Shown: positions 34,400 through 41,641 of the stretch, one piece after another
Layout of the letters: every line of letters starts with the position of its first letter
Numbering within the stretch: the stretch's first letter is position 1
DNA from: Actinomadura darangshiensis
Lineage (GTDB): Bacteria > Actinomycetota > Actinomycetes > Streptosporangiales > Streptosporangiaceae
Reading direction: 5' to 3'
Assembly: GCF_004349235.1 (NCBI RefSeq)
Contig: NZ_SMKY01000039.1
Span: 1 to 45,533 of the forward strand
Length of the DNA: 45,533 nt
Position numbers and translations under genes: made by a program
Notes under the pieces: model-generated
Seen by the model: only the letters and a program-made list of their open reading frames with translations
What the model was told of the DNA's origin: nothing
Database searches by the model: none

Positions 34400-34430
34400 A
34401 ACGTATGACCTGGAGCGCACTCCAGGTCAA
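34400..34430 (-). promoter_or_regulatory. MerR-type promoter with 19-bp spacer and palindromic operator
   Basis: On the minus strand: -35 TTGACC (34430-34425), a 19-nt spacer and -10 TACGTT (34405-34400). A perfect dyad GACCTGGAG/CTCCAGGTC with a 4-nt centre (34407-34428) fills the spacer. The over-long spacer with internal dyad is the hallmark of promoters activated by MerR-family proteins. The -35 side overlaps the stop of the upstream ABC permease gene. Confidence 0.82.
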
Positions 34431-35215
34431 CGACCGAGGTCGCGGCGGACGAAACGCCAGGTGCCGGCGGCGATGAGGACGGCCGAGGCGGCGGCCAGGA
34501 CGGCGGCGTCCGCGACCTGGACGCCGTTCTTGAGGGGCTCGCCGCCGATGTAGTAGTGGAACGGCGTCAGGTACCGGAGCCCGCCGGCGCCGATCTGCGG
34601 GGCGAAGCCGTTGAGCGCGAACACGGCGACGCCGAGGCCGGCGGTGACGCCGAAGACGGTCGCGCGAGTGAGGCCGGTGGCGGCGCCGAGGCCGGTGGCC
34701 AGCGCGCCGAACAGCAGGGCGAGCAGCGTCAGGTTGAGCGTCTGCGCCGCGAACCCGCCGGCGCCCACGCTGCCGAGGTCGGCGCCGTCGCGGACGGCGA
34801 GCATGGCGGCGAGGACGGCGCCGCCGATCAGCAGCGCCCCGGCGGCGAGGGCGGCGAACCGCTGCAGCAGCAGGCGGGCGCGGCCGATGGGGTGGGCGAG
34901 CAGGAGGTCGAGGTAGCCGCTCTCCTCGTCGGCGGAGATCGTCCGGGCGCCGGTCGCCGCGCCGTAGAAGGTCGCGAGGAGCGGGACGAGCAGCCCGAAG
35001 ACCGGCCCTTGCAGGTAGCCCGCGGCGGTGGAGGTGTCGTCGAGGCCGAACCCGCTCATCGACTCGGGGACGCTCGCCATGGCGTCCGCGGAGACCTGCG
35101 GGTAGAAGGCGGCGTACATCAGCGCCAGCAGGCCGGTGGCCAGCGCCCAGACGGTGAAGATCCGCCGGTTGTCGTACAGGGTCTTGGTGAACATGGCTCC
35201 GCCGTTCGTGGTCAT
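34427..35215 (-). CDS. ABC-2 type exporter permease
   Basis: A 262-aa membrane protein with about six helices, belonging to ABC-2-type permeases with the ISADEESGYLDLLLAHPIGR cytoplasmic segment typical of the group. It forms an exporter with the ATPase encoded just upstream; their genes overlap by four bases (ATGA). An internal Met at 35194 (MFTKTLYDNRR) is an alternative start that begins where family similarity begins. The last codons overlap the SDR gene's MerR-type -35 box. Substrate unknown; such pairs often give drug or peptide resistance. Confidence 0.82.
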   Translation of the reverse strand: MTTNGGAMFTKTLYDNRRIFTVWALATGLLALMYAAFYPQVSADAMASVPESMSGFGLDDTSTAAGYLQGPVFGLLVPLLATFYGAATGARTISADEESGYLDLLLAHPIGRARLLLQRFAALAAGALLIGGAVLAAMLAVRDGADLGSVGAGGFAAQTLNLTLLALLFGALATGLGAATGLTRATVFGVTAGLGVAVFALNGFAPQIGAGGLRYLTPFHYYIGGEPLKNGVQVADAAVLAAASAVLIAAGTWRFVRRDLGR

Positions 35216-36108
35216 GCTGCGCGTGGGCCCGTGTAGTACGCCTGGAACAGCTCTTCGAGATCTTGCGTGTCGGCGTGCAGTCCGGTGACGGTGTACTGCG
35301 CGGCGGCCTTGACCAGGGCGTCCGGGCTGCCGTCCACGGTGCAGGTGAGGGTGTCGCCGTCCGCCGACACGTGCTGGACGCCCGGCAGCGCGGCGAACTC
35401 GCCCGCCGGGACGGGCGCCGCGAACGTGACGCGGACCCGCAGGCTGGAGCGGGCGCGCAGCGCGTCCACGGTGTCGAGCGCGACGAGGGCGCCTTCGCGG
35501 ATGATGGCGACGCGGTCGGTGACGGCCTCGACCTCACTCAGGATGTGGCTCGACATGAAGACCGTCTGCCCGTTGTCGCGGGCCTCGCCGACCATGTCGA
35601 GGAACGTCTGCTGGACGAGGGGGTCGAGGCCGGACGTGGGCTCGTCCAGGATCAGCAGTTCGGGCTCGTGCATGAACGCCTGGATCAGCCCGACCTTCTG
35701 CCGGTTGCCCTTGGACAGGCTCTTGATCCGGGCGTCCAGGTCGACGTCCAGCCGGGCGGCGAGGCCGGTGATCCGGTGCGCCGGGACGCCGCCGCGCAGC
35801 CGGGCCAGGAAGGCCAGGCACTCGCCGGCGCGCCGGCGCCCGTCCACGACGAAGTCGCCGGCCAGGTAGCCCGTGCGGCGGTGCAGCCGGGCGGCGTCGG
35901 CGCGCGGGTCCAGCCCGAGGACGCGGGCGCTGCCGGAGGTGGGGCGGATCAGGTCCAGCAGCAGCCGGATCGTGGTGCTCTTCCCGGCTCCGTTGGGCCC
36001 GAGGTAGCCGAACACCTCCCCGGCCCGCACCTGGAGGGACAGCCCGTCCAGCCCGCGCCGGGAGCCGTAGGACTTGGTGAGCTCGGTCAGCTCGATGGCC
36101 GTGTGCAT
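35212..36108 (-). CDS. ABC exporter ATPase
   Basis: A 298-aa ATPase of the drug-exporter (CcmA/DrrA-like) type. Walker A is GPNGAGKST, the signature is the degenerate LSKGNRQK (normally LSGGQ), Walker B is [12 protein letters not shown] and the H-loop is [11 protein letters not shown] ~90-residue C-terminal domain follows the ATPase core. It pairs with the coupled downstream permease. It is divergent from a MarR/GbsR-like regulator across 80 bp that hold two abutting palindromes, so repression by that regulator is likely. Confidence 0.88.
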   Translation of the reverse strand: MHTAIELTELTKSYGSRRGLDGLSLQVRAGEVFGYLGPNGAGKSTTIRLLLDLIRPTSGSARVLGLDPRADAARLHRRTGYLAGDFVVDGRRRAGECLAFLARLRGGVPAHRITGLAARLDVDLDARIKSLSKGNRQKVGLIQAFMHEPELLILDEPTSGLDPLVQQTFLDMVGEARDNGQTVFMSSHILSEVEAVTDRVAIIREGALVALDTVDALRARSSLRVRVTFAAPVPAGEFAALPGVQHVSADGDTLTCTVDGSPDALVKAAAQYTVTGLHADTQDLEELFQAYYTGPRAA

Positions 36109-36125
36109 GCCTCGGACAGTATCAG

Positions 36126-36153
36126 AATCTTCAAAGATTTCTGAAAGTTCAGA
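36126..36153. promoter_or_regulatory. Two abutting 14-bp palindromes (probable MarR-type operators)
   Basis: AATCTTCAAAGATT (36126-36139) and TCTGAAAGTTCAGA (36140-36153) are each perfect dyads with 6-bp arms and a 2-nt centre, with no base between them. They sit in the 80-bp gap between the ABC exporter operon and the divergent regulator, an ideal place for two regulator dimers. AT-rich sequence here stands out from its surroundings. Confidence 0.7.
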
Positions 36154-36188
36154 GCTGTTAGAGTCGGTGCCGACGAGAGGGGACGGTC

Positions 36189-36641
36189 TTGGGGGACACC
36201 ACCGAGGCGGCCGAGCGGCTGGCGCTGGTCCTGGCCCAGAACGGGCTGCAGAAGGCGACCGCGCGGGTGATGGCGGCGTTCCTGTTCGCCGACGCCGACA
36301 GCGTGACGGCGCCGGAACTGGCCGAGCAGCTCGGCATCAGCTCCGGCTCGGTGTCCGGCGCGATCAAGATGCTGTCCACCGTCGGGCTGATCGAGCGGGC
36401 CCCGGCGCCCGGCAGCCGCCGCGAGCACTACCGGCTGCGCGAAGGCGCGTGGGCGACGCTGATGTCGGCGCAGAACGGCGTGGTCCAGTCGATGTTCGAG
36501 GCCGCGGACGAGGGCATCGCGGCGGCGGGCCCGGACACCCCGGCCGCCCGCCGCCTGGCGGAGATGCGCGACTTCTACGGCTTCATGTTCAGCGAGCTCC
36601 CGGCCCTGGTCGACCGCTGGCGCGCCGAACGCTCGCCGTGA
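36189..36641 (+). CDS. MarR/GbsR-like transcriptional regulator
   Basis: A 150-aa winged-helix protein. The helix-turn-helix is in VTAPELAEQLGISSGSVSGAIKML (~40-63) followed by a wing (APAPGSRREHYRL), and a C-terminal helical dimerisation region. It likely represses the divergent ABC exporter and itself through the paired palindromes. The start is TTG 36189 with a GAGGGGAC site upstream; there is no better start in frame. Its stop codon lies inside a perfect 17-bp inverted repeat that should terminate transcription. Confidence 0.82.
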   Translation: MGDTTEAAERLALVLAQNGLQKATARVMAAFLFADADSVTAPELAEQLGISSGSVSGAIKMLSTVGLIERAPAPGSRREHYRLREGAWATLMSAQNGVVQSMFEAADEGIAAAGPDTPAARRLAEMRDFYGFMFSELPALVDRWRAERSP

Positions 36642-36671
36642 CCGCGCGGCCGTCCGGCCGCGCGGTCACGG
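36636..36671. terminator. Very strong hairpin overlapping the regulator's stop codon
   Basis: A perfect 17-bp inverted repeat (36636-36652 and 36655-36671) with only TC between arms; arm start CCGTGACCGCGCGG. It includes the TGA of the regulator gene. The near-absent loop would close by opening the innermost pairs. Confidence 0.8.
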
Positions 36672-36687
36672 TGCGAGCGGGGAGGCA

Positions 36688-36737
36688 CGGTGGACGGCCG
36701 GTCATCCCTCCGCCCCGAGGGGCCTGGCCGTCCACCG
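36688..36737. terminator. Second hairpin, downstream of the fasciclin gene
   Basis: CGGTGGACGGCC (36688-36699) pairs perfectly with GGCCGTCCACCG (36726-36737), 12 bp with a 26-nt loop, 14 bp beyond the fasciclin gene's stop on its strand. Probably terminates the leftward SigK-controlled transcript. Confidence 0.6.
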
Positions 36738-36750
36738 GCCGTTCGCGGGG

Positions 36751-37389
36751 TTACTTGGGCGGCATCAGGACGGAGTCGATGAGGTAGACGGTGGCGTTCG
36801 CGGTCTGGACGTTGCCGCAGACCACGTTGGCCTTGTCCGTGCCGACCGTGAACGACTCACCCGAGCCGCTGGTGGTCACCGTGCCGCCCTGGAGGGTCTT
36901 GAAGCTGCCGGACGCCAGCGCGCTCGGCGCGACCTTCTGGCCGACGACGTGGTAGGTCAGGATGCTCTTCAGCATCTTCTTGTCGGCCATGACCTTGTCG
37001 AGCGTGCCCTTCGGGATCTTCTTGAACGCGTCGTTGGTCGGCGCGAACACGGTGATGTCCTGGGCCGAGTTGAGCGTGTCGACGAGGCCGGCCTCCTTGA
37101 CCGCGCTGACCAGCGTGGACAGCGCCGGGTTGTTGGACGCGGCCGTCGCGACCGGGTCGGTGGCCATGCCGCTGAAGCTGCCCTTGCCGGACGCGGGGAC
37201 GGTCGAGCAGGCGGCGCCGAACGGCTGGTCCGACGCGGGCGCCGCGGCGGCGCTGCTGGACGGGGCCGCCGAGCTGGGCGAGGCGGCGCCGCCGCCGGAG
37301 TCGCCGTCGTCTCCGCCGGAGCAGGCGGTGAGCCCGACGGTCAGGGCGGCCGCGGACAGGACGCCGGCGGCGATGCGGGTGCGCTTCAT
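36751..37389 (-). CDS. Fasciclin (FAS1) domain lipoprotein, MPT83/MPT70-like
   Basis: A 212-aa exported lipoprotein: signal peptide, lipobox LTAC with Cys23, a Ser/Ala-rich linker, then one FAS1 domain (~70-212) with the H1 motif DITVFAPTNDAF and H2 region TYHVVGQKV. FAS1 domains mediate adhesion or protein binding at the cell surface. In mycobacteria MPT83 and MPT70 are the hallmark SigK targets, which fits the SigK-like gene here. ATG 37389 with AGGAG upstream is chosen over 37428. It follows the molybdopterin oxidoreductase gene by 51 bp and is probably read from the same SigK promoter. Confidence 0.88.
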   Translation of the reverse strand: MKRTRIAAGVLSAAALTVGLTACSGGDDGDSGGGAASPSSAAPSSSAAAAPASDQPFGAACSTVPASGKGSFSGMATDPVATAASNNPALSTLVSAVKEAGLVDTLNSAQDITVFAPTNDAFKKIPKGTLDKVMADKKMLKSILTYHVVGQKVAPSALASGSFKTLQGGTVTTSGSGESFTVGTDKANVVCGNVQTANATVYLIDSVLMPPK

Positions 37390-37440
37390 GGTGAACTCCT
37401 CAGGGTTGGTGAACTGTCGGTCTTTCACTGGCTGCTGCGG

Positions 37441-39003
37441 TCACGTCACGGTGACCACCACCGAGTGCCAGCCGGTCGCTCCGTCCGGAAGCGGGGGAGC
37501 CCTGCGCTCGGGCTGGGTCGCCCCGGTCCCGTCGGTGGCGCGGACGCGGAGCGTGTGCGAGCCGGGGACGGCGTCCCACTCGGCCACCCACTGCTGCCAG
37601 GTGTCGATGCCGGGCACGGGGGCGAGCTGCGCCGGACGCCAGGGCCCGTCGTCCACCTGCCACTCGACGGCGTCGATGCCGCGGTGCTGCGCCCAGGCGG
37701 TTCCGGCGACGGCGACGCGCCCGGCCTTGATGCGCGCGAGCGGCTTCGGGACGTCGATGCGGGAGAAGGTCTTCACGGGGGCGCGTTCGGCGTAGTCGCG
37801 TTTCGTCCAGTACGCCTGGTCGGTGGCGAACCGGGTGACCTTGAGGTCGACGACCCATTTGGTCGCCGACACGTACCCGTAGAGGCCGGGCACCACCATG
37901 CGGGCGGGGAAGCCGTGCGCGATCGGCAGCGGTTCGCCGTTCATCCCCACGGCGAGGAGGGCGTCGCGGCCGTCCAGCACGGTCTGCAGCGGGGTGCTGA
38001 TCGTCATGCCGTCGGACGAGCGGGACAGGATCTGGTCGGCGCCCGAGCGGACCCCGGCCCTGCGCAGCAGCGGCGCCAGCGGGGCGCCGAGCCACCGGGC
38101 GTTCCCGGCCAGGTTGCCGCCGACCTGGTTCGACACGCACGAGAGCGTGATGTCGCGCTCGACGAGGTCGAGCTTCAGCAGGTCGTCGAAGGTCAGCTCG
38201 ACGGGGCGGGCGACCATGCCGTGGATCCGCAGCGTCCAGTCGCGGGGATCGACCTGGGGCAGGACGAGCGCCGTGTCGACCCGGTAGAAGCCGGAGTTGG
38301 CCGTCCGGAACGGCGTCATGCCCGGGACGCGCACCTGCGCGCCGGAGGGAACCGGCTTGGCGCGGCTCACCGGAGCCGGGAGCCGCAGCCGGCGCCGGAC
38401 GGCCGAAACGTTGTCGCGCCGCAGCAGGGCCCGTCCGCCGACCCCGGTCGCCGCCGCGGCGACCGCGACCCCCGCGCTCGTCAGCAGCACGCGCCGCCGG
38501 TCGTACACGCGGATTGGCCCGGCTTCTTCGCGGGTAGCTTCGCCCGACGTGGGACGGATACTTCTCGTCAGCAGCGCCAGCGCGGCCATGCCGCATGCCG
38601 CGCCGAAGACGGCCGGGATCACGTCGACCGCCTCCGCCGTGGGACGGGTCAGGGCGGCGACCACGCCGACGACCCCGAACAGGGCCAGCCCCAGCAGGCC
38701 CCACAGCAGCCGCCTCCGGCTCAGCAGCCCGATCACGGCGGCGGCCGCCGCGATCCCGCAGCCGAGCCCGATCAGCAGGACGGTCTTGTCGTTGGAGCCG
38801 AAGGTGCGGATCGCGAAGTCCTTCAGCCAGGAGGGGGTGAGGTCGATGAAGCCCGCCCCGACGGCGAGGACGGGGGACGCGGTGGCCCGCCCGATCGCGC
38901 CGGCCGCCAGCTCGGCGGTGCCCAGCGCGGCGGCCGCCGCCAGGAGGCCGCGGCCCGCGGCGGTGACCCACCGCAGTGGCCTGGTTGCTCTATCGCCTGT
39001 CAC
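37441..39003 (-). CDS. Membrane molybdopterin-dependent oxidoreductase (sulfite oxidase fold)
   Basis: A 520-aa protein (from GTG 39003). About five membrane helices (near 14-40, 75-95, 99-118, 128-147 and 172-190) are followed by a sulfite-oxidase/YedY-type molybdopterin domain with the molybdenum-ligand Cys289 in TLSCVSNQVGG, and a C-terminal Ig-like dimerisation domain (~400-520). Family members oxidise sulfite or reduce sulfoxides; the substrate here is unknown. A SigK-type promoter ends 7 nt before GTG 39003. The longer start at 39024 would lie upstream of the transcript and is rejected. Co-transcribed with the fasciclin lipoprotein; redox repair of exported proteins is a possible role. 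Confidence 0.85.
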   Translation of the reverse strand: MTGDRATRPLRWVTAAGRGLLAAAAALGTAELAAGAIGRATASPVLAVGAGFIDLTPSWLKDFAIRTFGSNDKTVLLIGLGCGIAAAAAVIGLLSRRRLLWGLLGLALFGVVGVVAALTRPTAEAVDVIPAVFGAACGMAALALLTRSIRPTSGEATREEAGPIRVYDRRRVLLTSAGVAVAAAATGVGGRALLRRDNVSAVRRRLRLPAPVSRAKPVPSGAQVRVPGMTPFRTANSGFYRVDTALVLPQVDPRDWTLRIHGMVARPVELTFDDLLKLDLVERDITLSCVSNQVGGNLAGNARWLGAPLAPLLRRAGVRSGADQILSRSSDGMTISTPLQTVLDGRDALLAVGMNGEPLPIAHGFPARMVVPGLYGYVSATKWVVDLKVTRFATDQAYWTKRDYAERAPVKTFSRIDVPKPLARIKAGRVAVAGTAWAQHRGIDAVEWQVDDGPWRPAQLAPVPGIDTWQQWVAEWDAVPGSHTLRVRATDGTGATQPERRAPPLPDGATGWHSVVVTVT

Positions 39004-39010
39004 ATCGGGT

Positions 39011-39037
39011 GTTCGGCGCCGCACGCCGAGCGGATGG
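39011..39037 (-). promoter_or_regulatory. SigK-type promoter for the oxidoreductase-fasciclin operon
   Basis: Minus strand: CCATCC (39037-39032), 15 nt, CCGAAC (39016-39011), then 7 nt to GTG 39003. These match the SigK -35 CCATCC and -10 CCGAAT elements known in Mycobacterium except for the last base. The geometry is identical to the divergent promoter of the sigma gene. Confidence 0.8.
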
Positions 39038-39064
39038 GTCGAACTTTTCCGGACGGCTTCTCAC

Positions 39065-39091
39065 CCATCCGATGCCGATCCGGCACCGAAC
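39065..39091 (+). promoter_or_regulatory. SigK-type autoregulatory promoter
   Basis: CCATCC (39065-39070), 15 nt, CCGAAC (39086-39091), then 7 nt to an in-frame GTG at 39099. It mirrors the leftward promoter base for base in both hexamers and in both spacings, and predicts a leaderless transcript. Confidence 0.8.
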
Positions 39092-39098
39092 TCCTGGT

Positions 39099-39683
39099 GT
39101 GGAGATGACTGACCCGTCGAGCGGACGCGCCGCGGCGCCCGGCGTCCCGGACCTGGGCGACCTGCTCGTCCTGGTGGCCAGGGGCGACCGGGACGCCTTC
39201 GAGCAGGTGTACGAGCGGCTGTCCGGGCCGGTGTACGGGCTGGCGCTGCGCGTCGTCCGCGACCCGGCCCAGGCCGAGGAGATCGCCCAGGAGGTGCTGG
39301 TCGAGCTGTGGCGCAAGGCCTCGCACTACCGGCCGGACAAGGGCGGCGCCACCGCGTGGGCGCTGACCATGGCGCACCGCCGCGCGATCGACCGGGTCCG
39401 CTCCGCCCAGGCGGGCCGCGACCGCGAGGCGCGCGCGGGCGTGCCGGACCCGGAGTACGACCAGGTCGCCGAGGAGGTCGGCACCCGGCTGGAGCACCAG
39501 CAGGTGCGCCGCTGCCTGCGCGGCCTCACCGAGACCCAGCGCGAGTCGATCACGCTGGCCTACTACGGCGGCTACACCTACCGGGAGGTCGCCGAGCTGC
39601 TCGGTGTCGGCCTCGCCGCCGTCAAGACGCGGATGCGCGACGGGCTGATCCGGCTGCGCGACTGCCTGGGGGTGCAGACATGA
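39099..39683 (+). CDS. sigK: SigK-like ECF sigma factor
   Basis: A 194-aa ECF19-type sigma factor: sigma2 (~25-95; YGLALRVVRDPAQAEEIAQE, WALTMAHRRAIDRVR) and sigma4 (~135-188; TQRESITLAYYGGYTYREVA, GLAAVKTRMRDGLIRL). It is followed by an RskA-type anti-sigma gene with an ATGA overlap, the sigK-rskA arrangement. GTG 39099 is chosen because it lies exactly 7 nt after the -10 box, as in the divergent target gene; ATG 39105 or ATG 39072 lack support. It should direct its own operon and the divergent oxidoreductase-fasciclin operon. Confidence 0.88.
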   Translation: MEMTDPSSGRAAAPGVPDLGDLLVLVARGDRDAFEQVYERLSGPVYGLALRVVRDPAQAEEIAQEVLVELWRKASHYRPDKGGATAWALTMAHRRAIDRVRSAQAGRDREARAGVPDPEYDQVAEEVGTRLEHQQVRRCLRGLTETQRESITLAYYGGYTYREVAELLGVGLAAVKTRMRDGLIRLRDCLGVQT

Positions 39684-40399
39684 CTCACGATCAGCACGAC
39701 CTCGCCGGTGCCTACGCCCTGGACGCGCTGTCCGACACCGAGCGGCGCCGGTTCGAGCGCCACCTGTCCGGCTGCGCGGCCTGCACGGAGGAGGTCGCCG
39801 GGCTCCGCGAGACCACCGCGCGGCTGGCCCTCGCCGCGTCCCGGCAGCCGCCGCCCGGCCTGCGCGACCGGGTGCTCGCCGAGATCGGCCGGACGCGGCA
39901 GTCGCCGCCCCGGCTGGCTCGCCGGCTGCCGTCCCCCCGCGCCGGCGGGCTGAGCTGGCTCGCCGCGGCCGCGTGCCTGGTGCTCGCCCTCGCAGGCGGT
40001 GTCACGGCCGCGCACTTCCACGGCGACGCCGAACGCGCGCAGGACTTCAACCGGCGGATCGCCGCCGTGATGACGGCCCCCGACGCGCAGGCGTCCACCA
40101 CCCGGGCGCAGGACGACGCCACGGTCACGGTCGTGTCGTCCCGGAAGCTGGACAAGGCGGTGATCACCACGTCCCGGCTGAGGCGGCTGCCGTCCGCGAA
40201 GTCCTACCAGCTGTGGTTCCTGGCCTCCTCCGCCGCGCCTCGCTCGGCGGGCGTCATGCGGCCGCCCGCCGGCGAGCCGTCCAAGCCCGTCATCGCGTCC
40301 GGGGTCGGGAACGCCCAGCAGCTCGGGATGACCGTCGAGCCCGCGGGCGGCTCCGCGCAGCCGACCGGCGCCCCCTTCCTCACGCTCAAGCTCAGCTGA
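39680..40399 (+). CDS. rskA: Anti-sigma-K factor RskA-like
   Basis: A 239-aa single-pass membrane anti-sigma factor. The N-terminal zinc-binding anti-sigma motif is His28-x3-Cys32-x2-Cys35 (RHLSGCAACTEEV). One transmembrane helix lies at about 93-112 (WLAAAACLVLALAGGVTAA). The extracytoplasmic RskA domain is beat-like (KSYQLWFLAS, PFLTLKLS). It would hold SigK at the membrane until proteolysis in response to an external, perhaps redox, signal. Translationally coupled to sigK. Confidence 0.9.
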   Translation: MTHDQHDLAGAYALDALSDTERRRFERHLSGCAACTEEVAGLRETTARLALAASRQPPPGLRDRVLAEIGRTRQSPPRLARRLPSPRAGGLSWLAAAACLVLALAGGVTAAHFHGDAERAQDFNRRIAAVMTAPDAQASTTRAQDDATVTVVSSRKLDKAVITTSRLRRLPSAKSYQLWFLASSAAPRSAGVMRPPAGEPSKPVIASGVGNAQQLGMTVEPAGGSAQPTGAPFLTLKLS

Positions 40400-40491
40400 G
40401 GGCCTGGCGTGCGGCACGGCGTCGCAAAATCGTGACCTACACCTGCGCCTGTTCCACGGAGGCCGGGAAGTGTCCCCTCTGGAGGTGGAGC

Positions 40492-41556
40492 GTGGACAGG
40501 AAGTCGAAGGCGAAGGTCGGCGCGGCGGCGGTGGCGGGGGCACTGGTCCTCGCGGGGTGCAGCGGGAGCGACGAGGACGCCGCGCCCGCGTCGGCGCGGA
40601 CGTCGGCGCCGGTCTCGGGCGCGGCGTCGGACCTGCAGGCGCAGTACGAGAAGGTCGTGGACGCCGTCCTGCCGTCGGTCGTGAAGATCCAGACCGGCCA
40701 GGCGGAGGGGTCGGGGGTCGTCTTCGACGGCCAGGGCGACATCGTCACCAACGCGCACGTGGTCGCCGGGGCGAAGAAGATCCAGGTGACGTCCGCCAGC
40801 GGCGGCTCCCCCCTGGACGCGACCCTCGTCGGCTCGTTCGCGGCCGACGACCTGGCCGTCGTCAAGGTGAGCGGGGGGTCGCTGAAGGCGGCGGCGTGGG
40901 GCGAGTCGGGCAAGGCCGAGGTGGGGCAGATCGTCCTCGCGATGGGCAACCCGCTGGGGCTGGCCGGGAGCGTGACCGACGGGATCGTCTCCGCGCTGCA
41001 CCGGACGGTCTCGACCAAGGGCGAGGGCTCCTTCCAGGGGTCGACGATCGCCGACGCCATCCAGACGAGCGCGGCGATCAACCCGGGCAACAGCGGCGGC
41101 GCGCTCGTCACCCTCGAAGGGAAGGTCATCGGCGTCCCGACCGCCGCCGCGTCCGACCCGCAGATCGGCGGCGCGGCCATCGGGATCGGGTTCGCGACGC
41201 CGAGCGACACGGTGAAGCGGATCGTCCCGCAGCTGATCCAGAGCGGGAAGGTGTCGAACTCCGGGCGGGCGGCGCTCGGCGTGGTGGTGCGCACGATCGT
41301 CGACCCGCAGAGCGGGCAGCGGTCGGCGGTCGCCGTGGTCGAGGTCCAGAAGGGCGGCGGTGCGGAGAAGGCGGGCATCCAGGCGGGTGACCTGATCCTC
41401 TCGGTGAACGGCACCGCGACGCCCGACCAGACCGCGCTGACGTCCGTGCTGGCGAACCTCAAGCCGGGCGACACCGTGAAGGTCGAGGTCCAGAAGCCGG
41501 ACGGCTCGAAGAAGCAGGTCCAGGTGACGCTGACCGACCTCCCCGGCGGCGGCTGA
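40492..41556 (+). CDS. HtrA/DegP-like lipoprotein serine protease with PDZ domain
   Basis: A 354-aa exported protease. The lipobox LVLAGC puts a lipidated Cys at 23. The trypsin-like domain has a complete triad: His89 (TNAHVV), Asp120 (AADDLAVVKV) and Ser201 (NPGNSGGAL). A PDZ domain (~260-354; VEVQKGGGAEKAGIQAGDLI) binds substrate C-termini. It degrades or refolds misfolded envelope proteins; it could also be the site-1 type protease acting on anti-sigma factors, though that is speculation from its position after rskA. GTG 40492 with GGAGGTGGAG upstream is the start; the open frame upstream is a shadow of rskA. Confidence 0.88.
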   Translation: MDRKSKAKVGAAAVAGALVLAGCSGSDEDAAPASARTSAPVSGAASDLQAQYEKVVDAVLPSVVKIQTGQAEGSGVVFDGQGDIVTNAHVVAGAKKIQVTSASGGSPLDATLVGSFAADDLAVVKVSGGSLKAAAWGESGKAEVGQIVLAMGNPLGLAGSVTDGIVSALHRTVSTKGEGSFQGSTIADAIQTSAAINPGNSGGALVTLEGKVIGVPTAAASDPQIGGAAIGIGFATPSDTVKRIVPQLIQSGKVSNSGRAALGVVVRTIVDPQSGQRSAVAVVEVQKGGGAEKAGIQAGDLILSVNGTATPDQTALTSVLANLKPGDTVKVEVQKPDGSKKQVQVTLTDLPGGG

Positions 41557-41576
41557 GACCGGCCCGCCCGCACCGG

Positions 41577-41604
41577 TTGACGGCGGCCTGTACGCGAGTA
41601 CAGT
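41577..41604 (+). promoter_or_regulatory. Promoter of the TetR-ABC exporter operon
   Basis: TTGACG (41577-41582), 16 nt, TACAGT (41599-41604). The -10 box lies inside the nested palindromes, so a bound repressor would exclude RNA polymerase. Confidence 0.5.
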
Positions 41605-41619
41605 GTACTAACGTACAGG
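41587..41619. promoter_or_regulatory. Nested palindromic TetR operator
   Basis: TGTAC-GCGA-GTACA (41589-41602) and TGTAC-TAAC-GTACA (41604-41617) are two dyads, and the outer CCTGTAC (41587-41593) and GTACAGG (41613-41619) make the whole 33 bp a larger dyad. A further GGTACAGGG half-site follows at 41632-41640. Located just upstream of the tetR start. Confidence 0.75.
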
Positions 41620-41641
41620 CTACTGAACATCGGTACAGGGG

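Noticed and set aside
39004..39024. Longer start of the molybdopterin oxidoreductase at 39024
   Set aside because: It would lie upstream of and inside the SigK -10 box, before the expected transcript start.
36949..39108. Long rightward open frame (719 codons) across the fasciclin and oxidoreductase genes
   Set aside because: It is antisense to two genes with clear domains and motifs, is Arg/Gly/His-rich, and has no ribosome site or family resemblance: a high-GC shadow.
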